NCBI GenBank assembly: GCA_964034945.1
Contig: OZ035960.1
Location: 53,252,706 to 53,316,705 of the forward strand
DNA: 64,000 nucleotides
Direction: 5' to 3'
From: Chrysopilus asiliformis
Lineage: Eukaryota > Arthropoda > Insecta > Diptera > Rhagionidae
The translations under genes and the position numbers were made by a program. The stretch's first letter is position 1; every line of letters starts with the position of its first letter. A model generated the notes under the pieces. It saw only the letters and a program-made list of their open reading frames with translations. It ran no database searches and had not been told where the DNA came from. This document shows, piece by piece, positions 62,612 through 64,000 of the stretch.

Positions 62612-62875
62612 ATTAGAGAATTACTATAGATGAGAAGAAAACGCATTTTCCCATATACTTACGTAGAGTAAATAGCTGCGCTAGTGGAATATTTTCTGAT
62701 GACATCGGAATTCCTTTTCACTCCTTCACGTTCAATTGGAATGCACAATTGACTCATACGACACAAACACAAACATATCATGGGCCAGCGCTTTGTTTAC
62801 ATTCGTCGATGGGAATCATTCGTAGGCGCACATGTTTTCCATTTTACTATTATTAATGTTTTTATAGCACGCAAA

Positions 62876-63004
62876 ATGTCCGCGAAAAACTATGTGCAAT
62901 GTATTGTTAGGGAATGCTCGGCGGACAGCAAAAAAAATCCCAAAATACAGTTTTTTACACCATTTCTCACACAAAAGCAATTCATGTCTTTACGAGGAAA
63001 ATGA
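62876..63004 (+). pseudogene. THAP-like N-terminal fragment 2
   Basis: 42 codons starting MSAKNYVQCIVRECSADS, then KKNPKIQFFTPFLTQ, ending at TGA 63002-63004. It has both N-terminal Cys (C-x4-C) of a THAP finger and the following basic FFTP stretch; the AVPTA box and C-x2-H pair are lacking. It resembles fragment 1 (CSAxSxKNP). Inverted repeats containing ATAGATTAGAGA and ACTATAGAT flank it (about 62608-62640 and 63052-63088). Confidence 0.5.
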
Positions 63005-63303
63005 AACAGATGCAAAGTACTCTTCTTCAGGAAAAAATTTCTTCCTCGTTTCTTATCTATAGTAACTCTCTAATCTATGATAATAGTAATTGTTCAGTGG
63101 TTAAACATAACTGATATTTTTTCTAAAACTCAAGTATCTCATAAAAATTTGTATTTGGGAAACGAGGTAGATCATAGAAAATGATTGGTTTGCCAAAACA
63201 GTTTCCTCGTGAATTCAAAATAATTGACCGGAAACATTTTCACGGCAAGATTTCGTCTCAATTGAAATGACACTACAGACAAATTTTATTCGAATATTTT
63301 TAT

Positions 63304-63819
63304 ACCCGTATGGTGAAACCAAAGGATATATTAACTTTGCTTTACCGTTTGTAACGCCAAGATCCCGTCATCACACACAAAAATGAATTACACCAGTGTG
63401 TTTAGAATGATAAAAAAAAATTGAATTTTGCATGTCCGTCCGTCTGTCCGTCTGTCTGTCTGTTTGTCCGTCCGTCCGTCTGTGGCGCGGATTGCGGGCG
63501 CACGGATTGAGCTAGAGACTTGAAATTTTGCACAGATCCGTTTTTTGTAAAATGCGAGGCTAAGTTCGTTAATGAGCAAAAATGGACCATTAGGGGGGGT
63601 ACCCCCCATACGAACGAAAACGTTTTTTGTAAATATCGCAAAAAAGGTGCATCTAATCAAAAAAGTCCAAGAACAAAAATTATTTAGGATATGATTCTAC
63701 ATAAAACTTCCATACATCAAAATCCGATTGGAATAAATTTTAAAAAATCTTATTGGAAAGTTTGACTTGGAATTTTGGTACAACTGTTCAAATTTTGATA
63801 CGAATATCACCATACGGGT
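63304..63819. mobile_element. ACCCGTATGGTGA terminal-repeat element, copy 2
   Basis: Full-length copy (516 bp) of the element at 13893-14401. The TIRs ACCCGTATGGTGA are perfect here, with the same GTCC/GTCT block and GGGGGGGTACCCCCC. Similarity over the whole length is high. Confidence 0.78.
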
Positions 63820-64000
63820 CTCCAATGATTGCCAGATTGGCAATTATAGCTTTTGTTATGTTTATCAAATAAATTAGAAACGTCTTGGAAAATGCTGTCT
63901 CCATGGGAAATTTTATGGCACGGCATGAAAATAAGCGAAATTTATCAAACTTCAAATAAAGAAAAATTGCAGAAAATTAGAGGAAATCAACTTCCTAATA

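Overview
The window is AT-rich eukaryotic DNA, almost certainly from an insect and probably a fly or midge (Diptera). The grounds are GT-AG introns, a metazoan receptor tyrosine kinase, mariner-type transposons of the DD34D, DD37E and DD41D kinds, a BEL/Pao retrotransposon whose primer site fits insect tRNA-Tyr, piggyBac and hAT derivatives, Helitrons, and dispersed repeats with GTCC/GTCT-rich cores of a style common in dipteran genomes. The order is an inference; no species is claimed.

The one clear host gene runs on the minus strand from 49170 (ATG) to 3979 (stop). I reconstructed 18 coding exons by following GT-AG junctions and reading phase. They total 2247 nt, a 748-residue protein with no internal stop. 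It is a single-pass receptor tyrosine kinase: signal peptide, N-glycosylated cysteine-containing ectodomain with fibronectin-III-like character, one transmembrane helix, and a kinase domain split by an insert of about 90 residues. All catalytic motifs are present. Coding DNA is about 2.2 kb of a 45-kb gene.

The introns are packed with transposable elements, many nested. The densest case is intron 8 (17910-36010). It holds a piggyBac-like element, then a BEL/Pao retrotransposon (18665-28894) whose 3' LTR was entered by a tandem Helitron block (22696-27357, itself hit by a DD37E transposon) and by an intact mariner (27557-28849). A second Helitron composite (30402-34220) contains a palindrome-plus-minisatellite element, which contains a hAT-like element with smaller inverted-repeat elements inside. 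Intron 2 holds a hAT-like element (44443-48064) interrupted by a 2.07-kb near-perfect palindrome with its own 8-bp target duplication.

Upstream of the gene, a dispersed terminal-repeat element (53425-61139) carries a 4-kb array of an 8-bp unit and is interrupted by a TA-flanked transposon with a PHD-finger gene relic. Two THAP-like coding fragments lie near the right edge. Downstream of the gene (1-3978) there are only small inverted-repeat elements.

Nothing looks prokaryotic: no operons, CRISPR arrays, rRNA or intact tRNA genes were seen. The most informative observations are the datable nested insertions, the apparent growth of minisatellites from single-copy Helitron sequence, and two different satellites (12-bp and 8-bp) expanded at the same site in two copies of one element.
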